A stretch of DNA of 64,000 nt from Vandiemenella viatica (GCA_031002005.1 CM061918.1:38506947-38570946), one strand, 5' to 3'. Shown: positions 44,333 to 55,084, counted from the stretch's first letter. Made by a program: numbers and translations. The notes: generated by a model not told the origin, from the letters alone.

Positions 44333-44723
44333 TTTAAATCTGTAGTTCTTCCATTGCTTTCTTTCACATATCACCAATGGGATGTGTTGTGGCAAATGAG
44401 CCAAGCTTTATTTGTAAGCGTCTTTCTACATTGGACTTCTTATTATCTGCAGATAGTCCCTCGCAAATAAGACATGTGGAAAGACCATTTGAGTTCGCAA
44501 TGAACGTAAAAGACTCAAGCCATTTACTTTTGAATTCGCAACGCTCATCTGTTATTTTTCTTAACAGTGATTTAACGGTATTTTTAAAGATAATTTAAAA
44601 TATATTTTTATAATTAAATAAGAAAAAAAGCAAACACAAACGAAATTAATTTAAAGATACAAGTATTTTAAAATCAGAAACAATTACTAGACTAAACCCA
44701 ACACGATTATAAGAATACAAAGA
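43769..44723. other. unassigned DNA with (ATT)n microsatellite
   Basis: (TTA/ATT)n of about 35 bp at 44298-44334. No gene recognised. Confidence 0.45.
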
Positions 44724-44943
44724 TTTTTTTTAAAATTGGTTAACGCATCTTAACAGCGAGGTCTTTAGAGACGGGAAAGGATGGGGGGGGGGGGACAAGG
44801 AATGGGAAGGAATTTGGCCATGGCCTTTTAAAGGAAGCATCCCGGCATTTGCCTGGAGTGATTTTGGAAACCATGGAAAACCCAAATCTGGATGCCCGGA
44901 CGGGTATTCGAGCCACCGTCCTCCCGAATGCGAGGCCAGAAGA
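44724..44943 (-). mobile_element. tRNA-derived SINE, family 1, variant 3' end
   Basis: Minus copy. The 3' end variant reads TTAACAGCGAGGTCTTTAGA rather than CGTCGACGTCGAGGTCATTA, as in the scrap inside the Helitron at 23504. It runs through the GGCCATGGCC body and stops in the head after GCGAGGCCAGA. Confidence 0.8.
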
Positions 44944-45383
44944 AGACAAAGAAATTAACTGGTGTGAACACATAACAAATAGCCTAATTTTTTATATTAT
45001 CGGTAAAGGTTGGCAGAAGAACTTGCTTGTAATGAAGTCTGGAAGCCTTGTAGTAATGAAGTTTAGTCTAGATTTTGTCGATGTTACTGCTACTATTATT
45101 ATTGTCGGTAAAGATGTATGGAAAAAATATTTAAAGGGCCTAATTAATACCCTCAAAGAGCCGCATGTGGCTCGGGAGCTGCTGTTTGCCAATCCCTGCT
45201 CTAAGATACGTGTAAAGTTGCTGCAATGTATTTTCAGCGAGCGTACTAAAAATTTTCATGGGTAAACCTACCTAAATCGCGGCTTTTTGCGAGTTATGAG
45301 ATTAAAGCGGTGAAGGTGAACAAATGCTTGATGCAAATGTGAGCGGTTTTTTTTTTTTTTCCAGTGGAATCTATCAGTCCTTA

Positions 45384-45807
45384 GGGAGCGTCCATAAACC
45401 ACGTAGCTTCATTTTGGCCTCCTGTGAACCCCCTCCCACCCCCGCACCCCCAACCCCACTCCACGTAGCCCAACGTTGCTTTTGCCTCTACCGGCTACCC
45501 CGCCCCCTCCCCTTCGCGTAGCACGTAGATTTATTCCCTATTGATTCCAGAAGACATTTTGTACTGTTTTCTCTTGTCAGACTATCGTAAATTACATACG
45601 GAGATAATTGAATGACGGAAATTAATTTTTACATGCTGTTGAGTGTTCTGTACCTCAATTTAACTGTGACAAATAATATGAATGAAAAGATACGTGGCTT
45701 GGCTCGAAACCCCCCCTCCCCCCACATAGCTCACCGTAGCTTCTCAGCCAACCCCTTTCCACCCCCCCCTTTTTTTACACGAAGCCACGTAGTTTATGAA
45801 CACTCCA
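45384..45807 (+). mobile_element. GGGAGCG poly-C MITE (copy 8)
   Basis: 424 bp with an intact left end (GGGAGCGTCCATAAACCACG) after TTA 45381-45383. Right end inverse of TGGAGTGTTCATAAACTACG, followed by TTT where TTA is expected. It splits segment copy B. Confidence 0.8.
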
Positions 45808-46102
45808 TTTTCAGACAGCCTATAAGTAAACGTTCGAACTCATGCTATTAATTCAGGGGTAAACACAGCGGCAGACAATGTCTCCAATTCCACACTCTTC
45901 CACCTAGGAAGCCAAACACTTGGCACTAATCTGCCAATTTTTAATTCGGTTTGCTTTATTGCGAATTATTGAACTTAAACTTTCTTGCTCTGTTGCTTCA
46001 AACTTTCACTGGTAATTCCACTGTTTCAGCGACAACCCACGCCATCTATCGAGTCTCGCGTAGTGTATATTTAAATCCAGCAGATGGCACCAGAATCGCA
46101 GA

Positions 46103-46328
46103 CCGAGCGTGATGGGTGAACGGTTAACGTTCTGGCCTCACATTTCGCAGGACGCGGGTTCGAATCCCCGTCCGGGCGTCCAGATTTGGGTTTCCATAGT
46201 TTCCTCAAATCACTCCAGGAAAATGCCGGATGCTTCCTTCAAAAGGCCATGGCCGAATTCCTTTCCCCCAGACCTTTCCCGCCTCTAATGATCTCGACGT
46301 CGACGAGGCGTAAGGCCATAAAAAAAAC
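46103..46328 (+). mobile_element. tRNA-derived SINE, family 1 (plus copy)
   Basis: Head GAGCGTGATGGGTGAACGG, B box GGTTCGAATCC, body, TCTCGACGTCGACGAGGCGT and an A tail. A ~15-bp deletion in the body (between GAATTCC and CCCAGACC) separates it from sisters. Confidence 0.88.
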
Positions 46329-46800
46329 TAGAATTGAAGGATGGTTACCACCGATTGAGAAAAGCGGATTTACTGGGTTTAGTAGCGACATAAAAGGACA
46401 ATACGTGGATAAAAATTATGATGAAAAAGTGGACTTAAAAGAGTATAAAATAACATCCGACAGAAAACAGACCAGTCAATATTTCGCGATTCCAAATCGT
46501 TGTATTAATGATTCTTCTCCCTATCTTATACTTTACCTTGTCTTCAGTTTCACAGTACTTCTACTGCAACTTAGAAAGAAAAGAAAAAAAGGTCAATTGG
46601 CAGTCATTGGGGACTGCTGACAGAAGTGAAACTTTAAAACTATTAATATCATACGCGCAACACGTCATACTTATAAATAATGATAATGACTTGCTGACAG
46701 CATTTCTATTAGCTGCGCATCCCGCCCCTGTCTTAGTCGCCTTATTACCTAACGCAGCAGTGCTACCAGGCACATGGGATTTACTGTTTAACCTAGAAAC
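46329..46800. other. unassigned DNA
   Basis: Overlapping plus frames run through 46186-47074 but show no domain. They start inside the SINE and end inside SINE family 2, so chance is the best explanation. Confidence 0.35.
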
Positions 46801-46975
46801 CGAACCACGGAAGCGTTCTGACGTACTTCACATTACACAGCAAGCTGTGCCAGAGGTGAAGGTCGGGTTAAGGACCTATGAAAATACCCGCCAAGACAGA
46901 GATTCGAACTGGGGACCTTTCGTTCTCCACTCAGATATCTTAAGCACTGATCCAGCAGATCGCTACAGATATACT
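46801..46975 (-). mobile_element. tRNA-derived SINE, family 2 (copy 1)
   Basis: Shares GAACCACGGAAGCGTTCTG, ACACAGCAAGCTGTGCC, GTGAAGGTCGGGTTAA and a B-box complement (GATTCGAACTGGGGACC) with 57325-57490. On the minus strand it is a tRNA-like head followed by a body unlike family 1. Confidence 0.7.
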
Positions 46976-47854
46976 GTTAACATTAGCATGTCGGTGACGC
47001 GAACTCAAACGATTTTATCCATCCAAAAATCACCCAAAGAAGTTTTCACTTCAAAAACTAAACATCTAACTTAGTACACAACTTGAAGGTTCGGCGTGGC
47101 ATGGACTCGTCAAGTCCTTGTAGGTTTCCGGATGTATACTCACAGGCCACGTAAATCTCTTAAACTACGGGCCGGTGATTTGTGGGCGCGGCGGCTGGGA
47201 ACGAGAATCTCTGAATCGGCGAGGCTGGTCTGCTGTTCGCGTGCTACTGTAGTGAGCATCTATGGAAGGTGGTAGAAGGACGGTGAAACCATGAGTACGC
47301 GGCAAGATGGTGGACGTCGACGCCTCATTAAAGTACGTGGAGGTCGGAGGCTTGTCCGCTCTGTAATGCAGGATAGGGGGCAATCTGTGGCAGATATAAC
47401 ATCAGAGTACAATGCTGGTGCAGGCACACGAATCGCTGCTATATGTGGCACCAAAGGTGGAACAACACGCTTTTAAGGAGATGATCATAATGTATAACAA
47501 AAAATATTCTTTATAAATATGGCTCTCAGTCAAAATATGCCAAGCTCTTGCAGGCTATTCTCTTCTTATCTCTCGATTGCATCTAAGATAATGTGCGTCA
47601 TTGCCACGATTCAGTAACCAATGTATTAATATCTGACTCACTCTGAAAATTGCAAGTATGTATCAATTGTGTTTCACATATCAGCATAAAGTGGTTGTCA
47701 TTTATCACCTTCCGATATGGAGAATGAATAATTGTAATTTGTAAAAATGTCGTTGAACATTACCTTGATTGTTCGGCATGCGTTAGTGATTTAAATGTCT
47801 GTAATTCAGAAAACGTTATTTCTACCATGAACTATTGAAATGATTTAGTTCTCC
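46976..47854. other. unassigned DNA
   Basis: 47160-47480 is GC-richer with an open frame on each strand and no domain. The rest is AT-rich. Confidence 0.35.
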
Positions 47855-48307
47855 CCAAGAATAGGCCTTTCGGGAGGAATGATGCAAATAGCAGAATAGC
47901 AACAGCAAAAATAGCCTTCATGAAAAAGTGAAATCTTTTAGTTTCAAATACTGATCTAAGACTTAGAAAGAACTTTTTAAAACTATGTGTAGAGCACAGA
48001 ACTTTATGGTAGCGAAGCATGGACTTCAGGAATACCAGAAAGAAAGAAAATTGAAGCATTTGAAATGTGGTGCTACAGAAGAATGCTGAAAATTAAGTGG
48101 ACAGACAAAGCAAGAAATAAACGAGTTTTGGAAATGATGGGTGAGGAAATAAGTTTGTGGAAGAAACTTACAGAAAGAAGAGACAGGCTGATAGGTCATA
48201 TTTTGAGACATGCTGGATTGGTTAATTTGTTGGTGGAGGGATCAGTCGAAGGTAAGAACTGTAGGGGAAGACAGAGATTAGAATATGTGAAGCAGATAAT
48301 TGGCGCC
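47855..48307 (+). pseudogene. RTE-like LINE C-terminal remnant
   Basis: Fragments in two plus frames: DANSRIATAKIAFMKK, LYGSEAWTSG, FEMWCYRRMLKIKWTDKA, LTERRDRLIGHILRHAG, CRGRQRLEYVKQII. This is the C-terminal tail of endonuclease/reverse transcriptase polyproteins of RTE/CRE-like LINEs. An early stop and a frameshift disable it. It stops abruptly at the hAT-like terminus at 48308. Confidence 0.8.
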
Positions 48308-48439
48308 CAATGGCGGATCCAGCGGGTGGAGGCTAGGGGACTCAAGCATCCCTAAATTATTCAGGTCCACCACCGACATCGTAATTTTTTAGATTTTCTA
48401 AGTTCTACTGATCTGTTAAGGACGGCATGACTATAAAGC

Positions 48440-49037
48440 CTACCCTTACCCAACTCAAGGCCCCCCTCCAAACGAAATCTACTCAAGCCCCTTCCCCCCC
48501 CCAAAGTAAAATCCGATCAAGCCCTCCCAAACCAAAATTCGCTCAAGCCCCCCACCCCAAACAAAATTCACTCAAGCCCCTTCCCCCCAAACCAAAATCC
48601 GCTCAAGCCTCCCCCTAACCAAAATCCGCTCAAGCTTCCCCCAAACCAAAATCCACTCAAGCTTCCCCCAAACCAAAATCCGCTCAAATCTCCCCCACAC
48701 AAAAATCCTCTCAAGCGCCCCAAACCAAAATCCACAAAAACCTCCCCCAAACCAAAATCCGCTCAAGCATCCCCCAAAAACCAAAATACACTCAAGCCTC
48801 CCCCAAACCAAAATCCGCTCAAGCCTCCCCCAAACCAAAATCCACCCAAGCCTCCCCAACCAAAACCCGCTCAAGCCCCCCCAAACCAAAATCCGCTCAA
48901 GCCTAACCCAAACCAAAATCCGCTCAAGCCTCCCCCAAACCAAAATCCACAAAACCCTCCAACAAACCAAAATCTACTCAAGCCCCCCAAACCAAAAATC
49001 CGATCAAGCCTCCCCCAAACCAAAATCCGCTCAAGCT
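48440..49037. repeat. ~27-bp minisatellite, block 1
   Basis: About 22 units of a word like CTCAAGCCTCCCCCAAACC followed by AAAATCCG, with C-tract length variation (24-28 bp). On the minus strand the 27-bp period preserves frame, producing long pseudo-proteins of repeated ERILVWGRL or GFWFGGGLS. Confidence 0.95.
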
Positions 49038-49426
49038 CCAGTCAGATGTTTTAACCACTGAGCCACCAGAACGCTTGTGTGCGTACAATACACTATGTAA
49101 TGCCACATCTCTCTTTTTCCCTTATTTTTATCAACAACCACCAGCAAGGGACACACGCCAAAAAAAAAACTGTTTACGTAATACGTCTTCCAGTTTTTGT
49201 TTGTGCTACTCCCACTCCAGCATTCGGATTTAAACAGTCAAGTGTTTGTTTGAATTGTGCTTCTCTGAGTTGTTATGATAAAAGGCGCCAGGGATCTTTG
49301 TGGAGTTTAAATATATCGCTGAGAGAGGTGTGAATCATACTGTATGCCTCACATTACAGGAATTCTGCTACGACTAAAACGGTGAAGTAGATGCGTAGGA
49401 ATTTCGTAACACGAACTGTAAACCCG
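49038..49426. repeat. segment duplicated at 53152-53436
   Basis: From 49153 (ACACGCCAAAAAAA) to the gap, this matches 53152-53425 with few differences (CAGTTTTTGTTTGTGCTACT, AGTCAAGTGTTTGTTTGA, AAAGGCGCCAGGGATCTTTG). A possible tRNA-like scrap (AACCACTGAGCCACCAGA) lies at 49053-49070. Confidence 0.8.
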
Positions 49427-50426
49427 NNNNNNNNNNNNNNNNNNNNNNNNNNNNNNNNNNNNNNNNNNNNNNNNNNNNNNNNNNNNNNNNNNNNNNNNNN
49501 NNNNNNNNNNNNNNNNNNNNNNNNNNNNNNNNNNNNNNNNNNNNNNNNNNNNNNNNNNNNNNNNNNNNNNNNNNNNNNNNNNNNNNNNNNNNNNNNNNNN
49601 NNNNNNNNNNNNNNNNNNNNNNNNNNNNNNNNNNNNNNNNNNNNNNNNNNNNNNNNNNNNNNNNNNNNNNNNNNNNNNNNNNNNNNNNNNNNNNNNNNNN
49701 NNNNNNNNNNNNNNNNNNNNNNNNNNNNNNNNNNNNNNNNNNNNNNNNNNNNNNNNNNNNNNNNNNNNNNNNNNNNNNNNNNNNNNNNNNNNNNNNNNNN
49801 NNNNNNNNNNNNNNNNNNNNNNNNNNNNNNNNNNNNNNNNNNNNNNNNNNNNNNNNNNNNNNNNNNNNNNNNNNNNNNNNNNNNNNNNNNNNNNNNNNNN
49901 NNNNNNNNNNNNNNNNNNNNNNNNNNNNNNNNNNNNNNNNNNNNNNNNNNNNNNNNNNNNNNNNNNNNNNNNNNNNNNNNNNNNNNNNNNNNNNNNNNNN
50001 NNNNNNNNNNNNNNNNNNNNNNNNNNNNNNNNNNNNNNNNNNNNNNNNNNNNNNNNNNNNNNNNNNNNNNNNNNNNNNNNNNNNNNNNNNNNNNNNNNNN
50101 NNNNNNNNNNNNNNNNNNNNNNNNNNNNNNNNNNNNNNNNNNNNNNNNNNNNNNNNNNNNNNNNNNNNNNNNNNNNNNNNNNNNNNNNNNNNNNNNNNNN
50201 NNNNNNNNNNNNNNNNNNNNNNNNNNNNNNNNNNNNNNNNNNNNNNNNNNNNNNNNNNNNNNNNNNNNNNNNNNNNNNNNNNNNNNNNNNNNNNNNNNNN
50301 NNNNNNNNNNNNNNNNNNNNNNNNNNNNNNNNNNNNNNNNNNNNNNNNNNNNNNNNNNNNNNNNNNNNNNNNNNNNNNNNNNNNNNNNNNNNNNNNNNNN
50401 NNNNNNNNNNNNNNNNNNNNNNNNNN
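49427..50426. other. assembly gap (1000 N)
   Basis: Exactly 1000 Ns inside the minisatellite region; the true length is unknown. It makes the array size and the order of blocks uncertain. Confidence 0.99.
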
Positions 50427-51035
50427 TGCTCAAGGCCCCCCAAACCAAAATCCGCTCAAGCCCCCCCCCCCCCGCAAAACGAAATCCGCTCAAGCCCTCC
50501 CCCGCAAACCAAAATCCGTTCAAGCCCCCCCCCCACCCCCAAACCAAAATTCGCTCAAGCCCCCAAACCAAAATCCGCTTAAGCCTCCTTCCAAACCAAA
50601 ATCCTCTCAAGTCCCCCCCAAACCAAAATTCACCCAAGCTTCCCCCGCTAACGAAATCCGCTCAAGCCCCTCCCCCAAACCAAAATCCGCTCAAGCCACC
50701 CACCGCAAACGAAATCCGCTCAAGCCCCCCAAACTAAAATCCGCTCAAGCACCCCCCGCAAACGATATCCGCTCAAGCCCCCCCAAACCAAATCCGCTCA
50801 AGCCCCCCCCGCAAACCAAAATCAGCCCAAGCCCCCCCAAACGAAATCCGCACAAGACTCCCCCCAAACCAAAATCCGCTCAAGCCTCCTTCCAAACCAA
50901 ATCCGTTTAAGCCCCCCCCAAACCAAAATCCGCCGAAGCTCCTCTCGCAAACGACATCCGCTCAAGCCCCTCCCCCGCAAACGAAATCTGCTCAAGCTTA
51001 CCCTCAACCAAAATCCACTCAAGCCGATACCAAAA
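50427..51035. repeat. ~27-bp minisatellite, block 2
   Basis: Same unit as block 1 but with more GCAAACGAAATCCGCTC variants, so the two blocks have partly separate histories. It ends near the GGATCCGCCACTG terminus. Confidence 0.95.
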
Positions 51036-51057
51036 TAAAATCCTGGATCCGCCACTG

Positions 51058-51664
51058 CTGGTTACAACCCCCGACATCCACAAAAAATGTAAATATATGC
51101 TAGAGCGTTTTTTTTCCTACTAGATATTGGACTAGATAGCAAAAAATTCCTGTAGTTCTGATAACGCGGGGAAGAAGCGACATATATGATAACAAAAAAA
51201 CGGCAGATCTGTTTACCGGAACAAATACTTTTCTCTAGTAATAGGACTACGTTTATTTCTCTTCGAAAGGACACCGACGTGGCCGCCAGGCTTAACGTCC
51301 CCGTCAGAAGAACAAATCACCTTCAACAGAGCCGAGTCCCCTCACTCCATACGCACTGCGGAGTGGTTTGGGATTTAATGCAGGACTTCATTACACAATC
51401 TGATGAATCGGAACTGTGCTCCTCCATCTCTCCTACCCTGCAGACCAAGTCGGGATTGTGAACATTTCTTCCAAAAGGAGTACTCGAAGCAACTAACCGT
51501 CACGGTGCCGCAGCTGAGTCAACGGGGCGAGTATTGTGAGTCGCAATGGAATGCTTTTCCAATTACTTTTGCAACCCCATGTAGTTGATTGTTTCTGATT
51601 CATCCATCCTTAAAAGCACTTTTCACTCATACGGGCAACAGTAAACACTTTACTTTGATTCTAC
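51058..51664. other. unassigned DNA
   Basis: No RTE continuation is found after 51057, so the RTE copy at 47855-48307 is not simply split by one insertion. No gene recognised. Confidence 0.4.
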
Positions 51665-52247
51665 TATAGCCGTAACATCGCAATTTGATGATGCATTCTT
51701 ATGTAACTCGACGAGACAAATCAAAATTGATGAATATTTTTTCTGATATCTCGCTTAGTTCTCGAAATATAGTCTCCAAACTGAGGTGGTTAGGTTGAAA
51801 TCCGACATAGACTAAAAGAAAAATTTTGTTCAAGCCGAATTTGATGATGGATTCTTTTGTATATAAACAAGACAAACCAAAAGCGAAGAATAAAATTTGT
51901 CGATATCTCCCACAATTCTCGAGAAATTGCATCTCGAAATTGAGGTGCTTAGGTTGAGATGTGACCTGGACCGCAAAAAATTGTTTCCAAAGCCACAATG
52001 AACTACACGCTGGAAGTGAACAATGGTTGTTTTGTTTTCTTCTTATTATCGGTAGAGTTTAGGTTGAAATGAGGCCTGGACCAGAAGAAAAACGTTGGCA
52101 AAGGCAAGAAGAATTATAACTAATTTTTGTTAGTTGATATCTCGAGAACTATGCGAGACACGAAAAACATTTACTTTTCACTTGCGATTTTTCTCTTCGA
52201 AAAACGAAAGAATCCAAATTTTATTACAGCGACGCCACAGTTATGCT
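51665..52247. mobile_element. fold-back MITE (copy 3)
   Basis: Arms with GTAACTCGACGAGACAAATC, TCGCTTAGTTCTCGA and the mirrored ATCTCGAGAACTATGCGAGA and CGACGCCACAGTTATG. The left arm is internally duplicated (51840-51960 repeats the 51675-51800 pattern), so it is the longest copy. Confidence 0.7.
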
Positions 52248-52745
52248 AGTGCTGCCATACGTATCTACTGTTCTGTGCTGCTACATAAAGGCCTAAAGGA
52301 TCCAGTTGTTTCTTATAGTCTTTCGTAAAATATTCCTTAAACCCATGGAATAATTTATTAAAATCTATCATTTTGAGAGTATGTGTTTCTAGCTTTAATT
52401 TCATATCAAACAATATTATCTCAAAATAAATTTTCCTACTAAACCCCCTATATTTATGTTCACCCAATTTTCTTCCAAATTTTATGCAAAAGTCTGGACA
52501 TCTACAAATTTATAATTTAAAGGATTCAGTATAACTCACGAGAACGTTACAGATACATAAATGAGTAATTCCACAGAAGGATTTTGTCTTTTATTTATAA
52601 GAACGCTTAAACCTAAACACTTAGGCAAAGGCACCTAGAAAAAAGTTTCTTCTCCAATGTGCGAGAAAAAAAAAGCTAAATTGGTTTACAAGCAGGTTTG
52701 TTGGACCTTCCCGAAGTAGAAATACGTTGCTTGATGTTGGAGTTT
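52248..52745. other. unassigned AT-rich DNA
   Basis: Nothing recognised. Confidence 0.4.
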
Positions 52746-53072
52746 TTATTTTTTTTTATTTTTATTTTTTTACTTGTGGCTTTGAGCCTCGTCGACGTCG
52801 AGGTCATTAGAGGCGGGATGGGACTGGCGACAAGGAACGGGAAGGAAATCGGCCATGGCCTTTTGAAGGAAGCATCCCGGCATTCACCTGGAGTGATTCG
52901 GGGAAACCATGGAATATCCAAATCTGGATGCCCGGACGTGGATTCGAACCCGCGTCCTCCCGAATGCGAGGCCAGAGTGGTTAACGTACTGGCCTCGCAT
53001 TCGGAAGGACGCGGGTTCGGATCCCAGTACGGGCATCCAGATTTGGGTTAACCACTCACCCACCACCCTCGG
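52746..53072 (-). mobile_element. tRNA-derived SINE, family 1, with inverted head duplication
   Basis: 52746-52980 is a normal minus copy (tail, body, GATTCGAACCCG B box). At the head it switches: 52976-53047 is a second head-plus-body start on the plus strand (GGTTAACGTACTGGCCTCGC, GGTTCGGATCCC, CATCCAGATTTGGG). Then 53048-53072 completes the minus head (AACCACTCACCCACCACCC). Confidence 0.85.
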
Positions 53073-53151
53073 TGTAGGCTAAGAGCTGTTGTTGCTAGTA
53101 GCTTTTGCCGGCTACAACGTAAGGTTTTATTTATTAACTACCGAAACATAT

Positions 53152-53436
53152 ACACGCCAAAAAAAACTGTTTACGTAATACGTCTCCCAGTTTTTGTTTG
53201 TGCTACTCCCACTCTGGCATTCGTATTTAAACAGTCAAGTGTTTGTTTGAGTTGTGCTTCTCTGAGTTGTTATGATAAAAGGCGCCAGGGATCTTTGTGA
53301 AGTTTAAATAGATCGCTGAGAGAGGTGTGAATCATACTGTATGCCTCACACCAGAGGAATTCTGCTACGACTAATACGGGAAAGTAGATGCGCAGGAATT
53401 TCGTAATACGAACTGTAAACCCTGAAGTCGGCGCAA
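53152..53436. repeat. dispersed repeat, second copy of 49153-49426
   Basis: About 95% similar by eye to the block at 49153. This copy continues past the point where the other meets the gap (CCTGAAGTCGGCGCAAGTG). Family unknown; no inverted ends or tail seen. Confidence 0.8.
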
Positions 53437-53544
53437 GTGAGAATTACGGACAATTTTCATAGTTGCCTCATATCACTTTGGTCTTCCTCAATTCTTTTCA
53501 TGTAATACAGTAAATAAACATTCAAATTAATGCATAAGCATTTC

Positions 53545-54658
53545 CAGTGGCGGCTGTACCTTAAGTGCGCTCGTGCGCTGAACCACCAATCCAAAAGATT
53601 TAAAAATGACAAAATATTAAGTACCTACTTCATCTTTATTTTTATATTACCATTTTAATATTTATTTTTAAACATACAAAAACAAAAACGTATAAAAAAT
53701 TAAATCTCCAATTATGGTGAAACAGTTTGAGCGCTTTACTAAACTATTAAGACTTATTTTCCTGTAAAGACAAATTCTCGTGCGCTTCGGCGAGTGCACG
53801 AGGACTGCTAATACAACTTGTAGGTGTACGAGTTAATACGCCTGACGCGTGAAACAAAAGATAGTTCATAGAAACGTACGGAGTAATGAGTCGGTTGTCG
53901 AGCGCCGCACGAGCGAACCGAGGATTGCCGAGAGCACCCGATGTTTGACGAATTGGCTGGCTGGCATGGGCGCGCGCGAGGCGACGGCAGCCATGATTGA
54001 CATCTCGTTATTAGACTATCAGTATAGTTTCACTGTATGTGTGACGCGCTAATAATTGTTTATTTATATTACCGTAAATAATTGTTTTTAGTTTTTGTTT
54101 CGATTTTTTTCGAGAACTTTTATTCTATACTGTGTATGGTGTTAGTGAAAATGAGCATAAACATTGATTATATTAAAGAAAATAACAGAACTTTTCAAAA
54201 TAAAGTGAACATAAAATTGGCCGGACCGCCACGGCCCTTTTTAAATTTAAAACAAGAGTGCAAATCGAAAAATAAAGCATTTACACGAAGTTTTAAAAGT
54301 GAAATGTATAATAGAAAGAAATGGTTGTGTGGATGTGAGCGTCTTAATGCATTCTTTTGTTTTCCTTGCATTATTTTTGGCGGAGAATCGATTTGGACAG
54401 AAACAGGAATCAAGGATTTGACGCATTTGAGTGAAAAAAAAAAAAAACATGATTCTTCACAAGTACACCTACAAAATGTAATGAGTTTGTCTGTGTTAGG
54501 CACGGTCGACATTCGTAATCAGCTAGATTCTGTGTATAGAAGCAATATCCAAAAGTATAATGAACAAGTTGATAAAAACAGGTATATTTTATCACGTCTT
54601 ATCGATTGTGTCAAGTTTTGTGGTGCACCACCAGTTTGATAACCCACCAGCCGCACTG
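53545..54658 (+). mobile_element. internally deleted hAT element with perfect 8-bp duplication
   Basis: 1114 bp. Termini CAGTGGCGGCTG and CAGCCGCACTG are imperfect inverted repeats, flanked by AGCATTTC at 53537-53544 and again at 54659-54666. It carries only the N-terminal part of a transposase; the DDE/dimerisation part is missing, with the right terminus following almost directly. A GC-rich 5' leader (53880-54000) may contain its promoter (inference). Confidence 0.95.
54151..54639 (+). pseudogene. hAT transposase N-terminal fragment, TTF-type zinc finger (ZMYM1-like)
   Basis: 162 codons from ATG 54151, chosen over an upstream in-frame ATG at 54082 because the conserved region starts there. 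The zinc-finger signature has Cys60, Cys62, Cys70 and Cys73 (LCGCERLNAFFCFPC), with His100 and His106 downstream (HDSSQVH). This is followed by KNRYILSRLIDCVKFCGA, typical of the TTF-domain hAT/ZMYM group. It stops three codons later where the internal deletion joins the 3' terminal repeat. It could bind DNA but not cut it. Confidence 0.88.
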
Positions 54659-54666
54659 AGCATTTC

Positions 54667-54816
54667 GAAGACTGGCTTTGAGTTTTGAGGTGGCAGGCAA
54701 AGTATTGTAAAATACGTTTCCTACTTCTTGAAGTGGGCGTTATATTTCATACATTTCACTTTCCGCTATTAGTTTCTTCAACTTGTTGAATCACTTAAAT
54801 AATTCTCTGCATAAAA
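54667..54816. other. short unassigned spacer
   Basis: No feature seen between the hAT target duplication and the next SINE. Confidence 0.4.
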
Positions 54817-55051
54817 CCGAGCGGTGGGTGAGCGGTAACGCTCTGGCTTCGCATTCAGGAGGACAAAGGTTCAAATCTCCATCCGGTCATCCAGATTTGC
54901 GTTTTACATGGTTTTCCCCAAAACACTCCAGACAAATGCCGTGATGGTTCCTTAAAAAGACCATGGCCGAACTCTTTCCCGTTCCTTGCCCCAGTCCTTT
55001 ATCGGCTCTAATGACCTCGACGTCGACGGGCGTAATGCCATTAAAAAAAAA
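54817..55051 (+). mobile_element. tRNA-derived SINE, family 1 (plus copy)
   Basis: Head GAGCGGTGGGTGAGCGGTAA, degenerate B box (GGTTCAAATC), body and TCGACGTCGACGGGCGTAAT with an A9 tail. More mutated than 22961-23210. Confidence 0.85.
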
Positions 55052-55084
55052 CTCTTGGCATTATGCCAACACCTCACCTTCTTC

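Larger units (their letters stand above)
37860..46010 (+). repeat. diverged segment copy B, expanded by insertions
   Basis: Counterpart of copy A (blocks listed there), stretched from about 2.7 kb to about 8 kb. Insertions here are a Helitron-like element (38127-39120), a fold-back MITE (41464-41870), SINEs (42076, 44724), an AGGCGC MITE (43407) and a poly-C MITE (45384). Blocks between 42250 and 45200 have no counterpart in copy A. Confidence 0.6.
48308..51057. mobile_element. hAT-like MITE termini enclosing an expanded minisatellite
   Basis: The left end CAATGGCGGATCCAG (48308) and right end CCTGGATCCGCCACTG (to 51057) are inverted and match the termini of the 144-bp hAT MITE at 37599-37742. 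Everything between is mainly a 27-bp minisatellite plus the N gap and a ~390-bp unrelated segment. No 8-bp duplication is seen, so it could be two elements joined by the scaffold. Confidence 0.55.

Noticed and set aside
46186..47074. Overlapping plus frames of 144 and 188 codons
   Set aside because: They begin in one SINE and end in another, with no domain; best explained by chance.
48440..51035. CRISPR-like array
   Set aside because: The repeats are contiguous minisatellite units without unique spacers, in a eukaryotic repeat context.
48568..51055. Minus-strand 'proteins' with ERILVWGRL / GFWFGGGLS repeats
   Set aside because: The minisatellite unit is 27 bp, so any frame stays open; several frames give equally long products.
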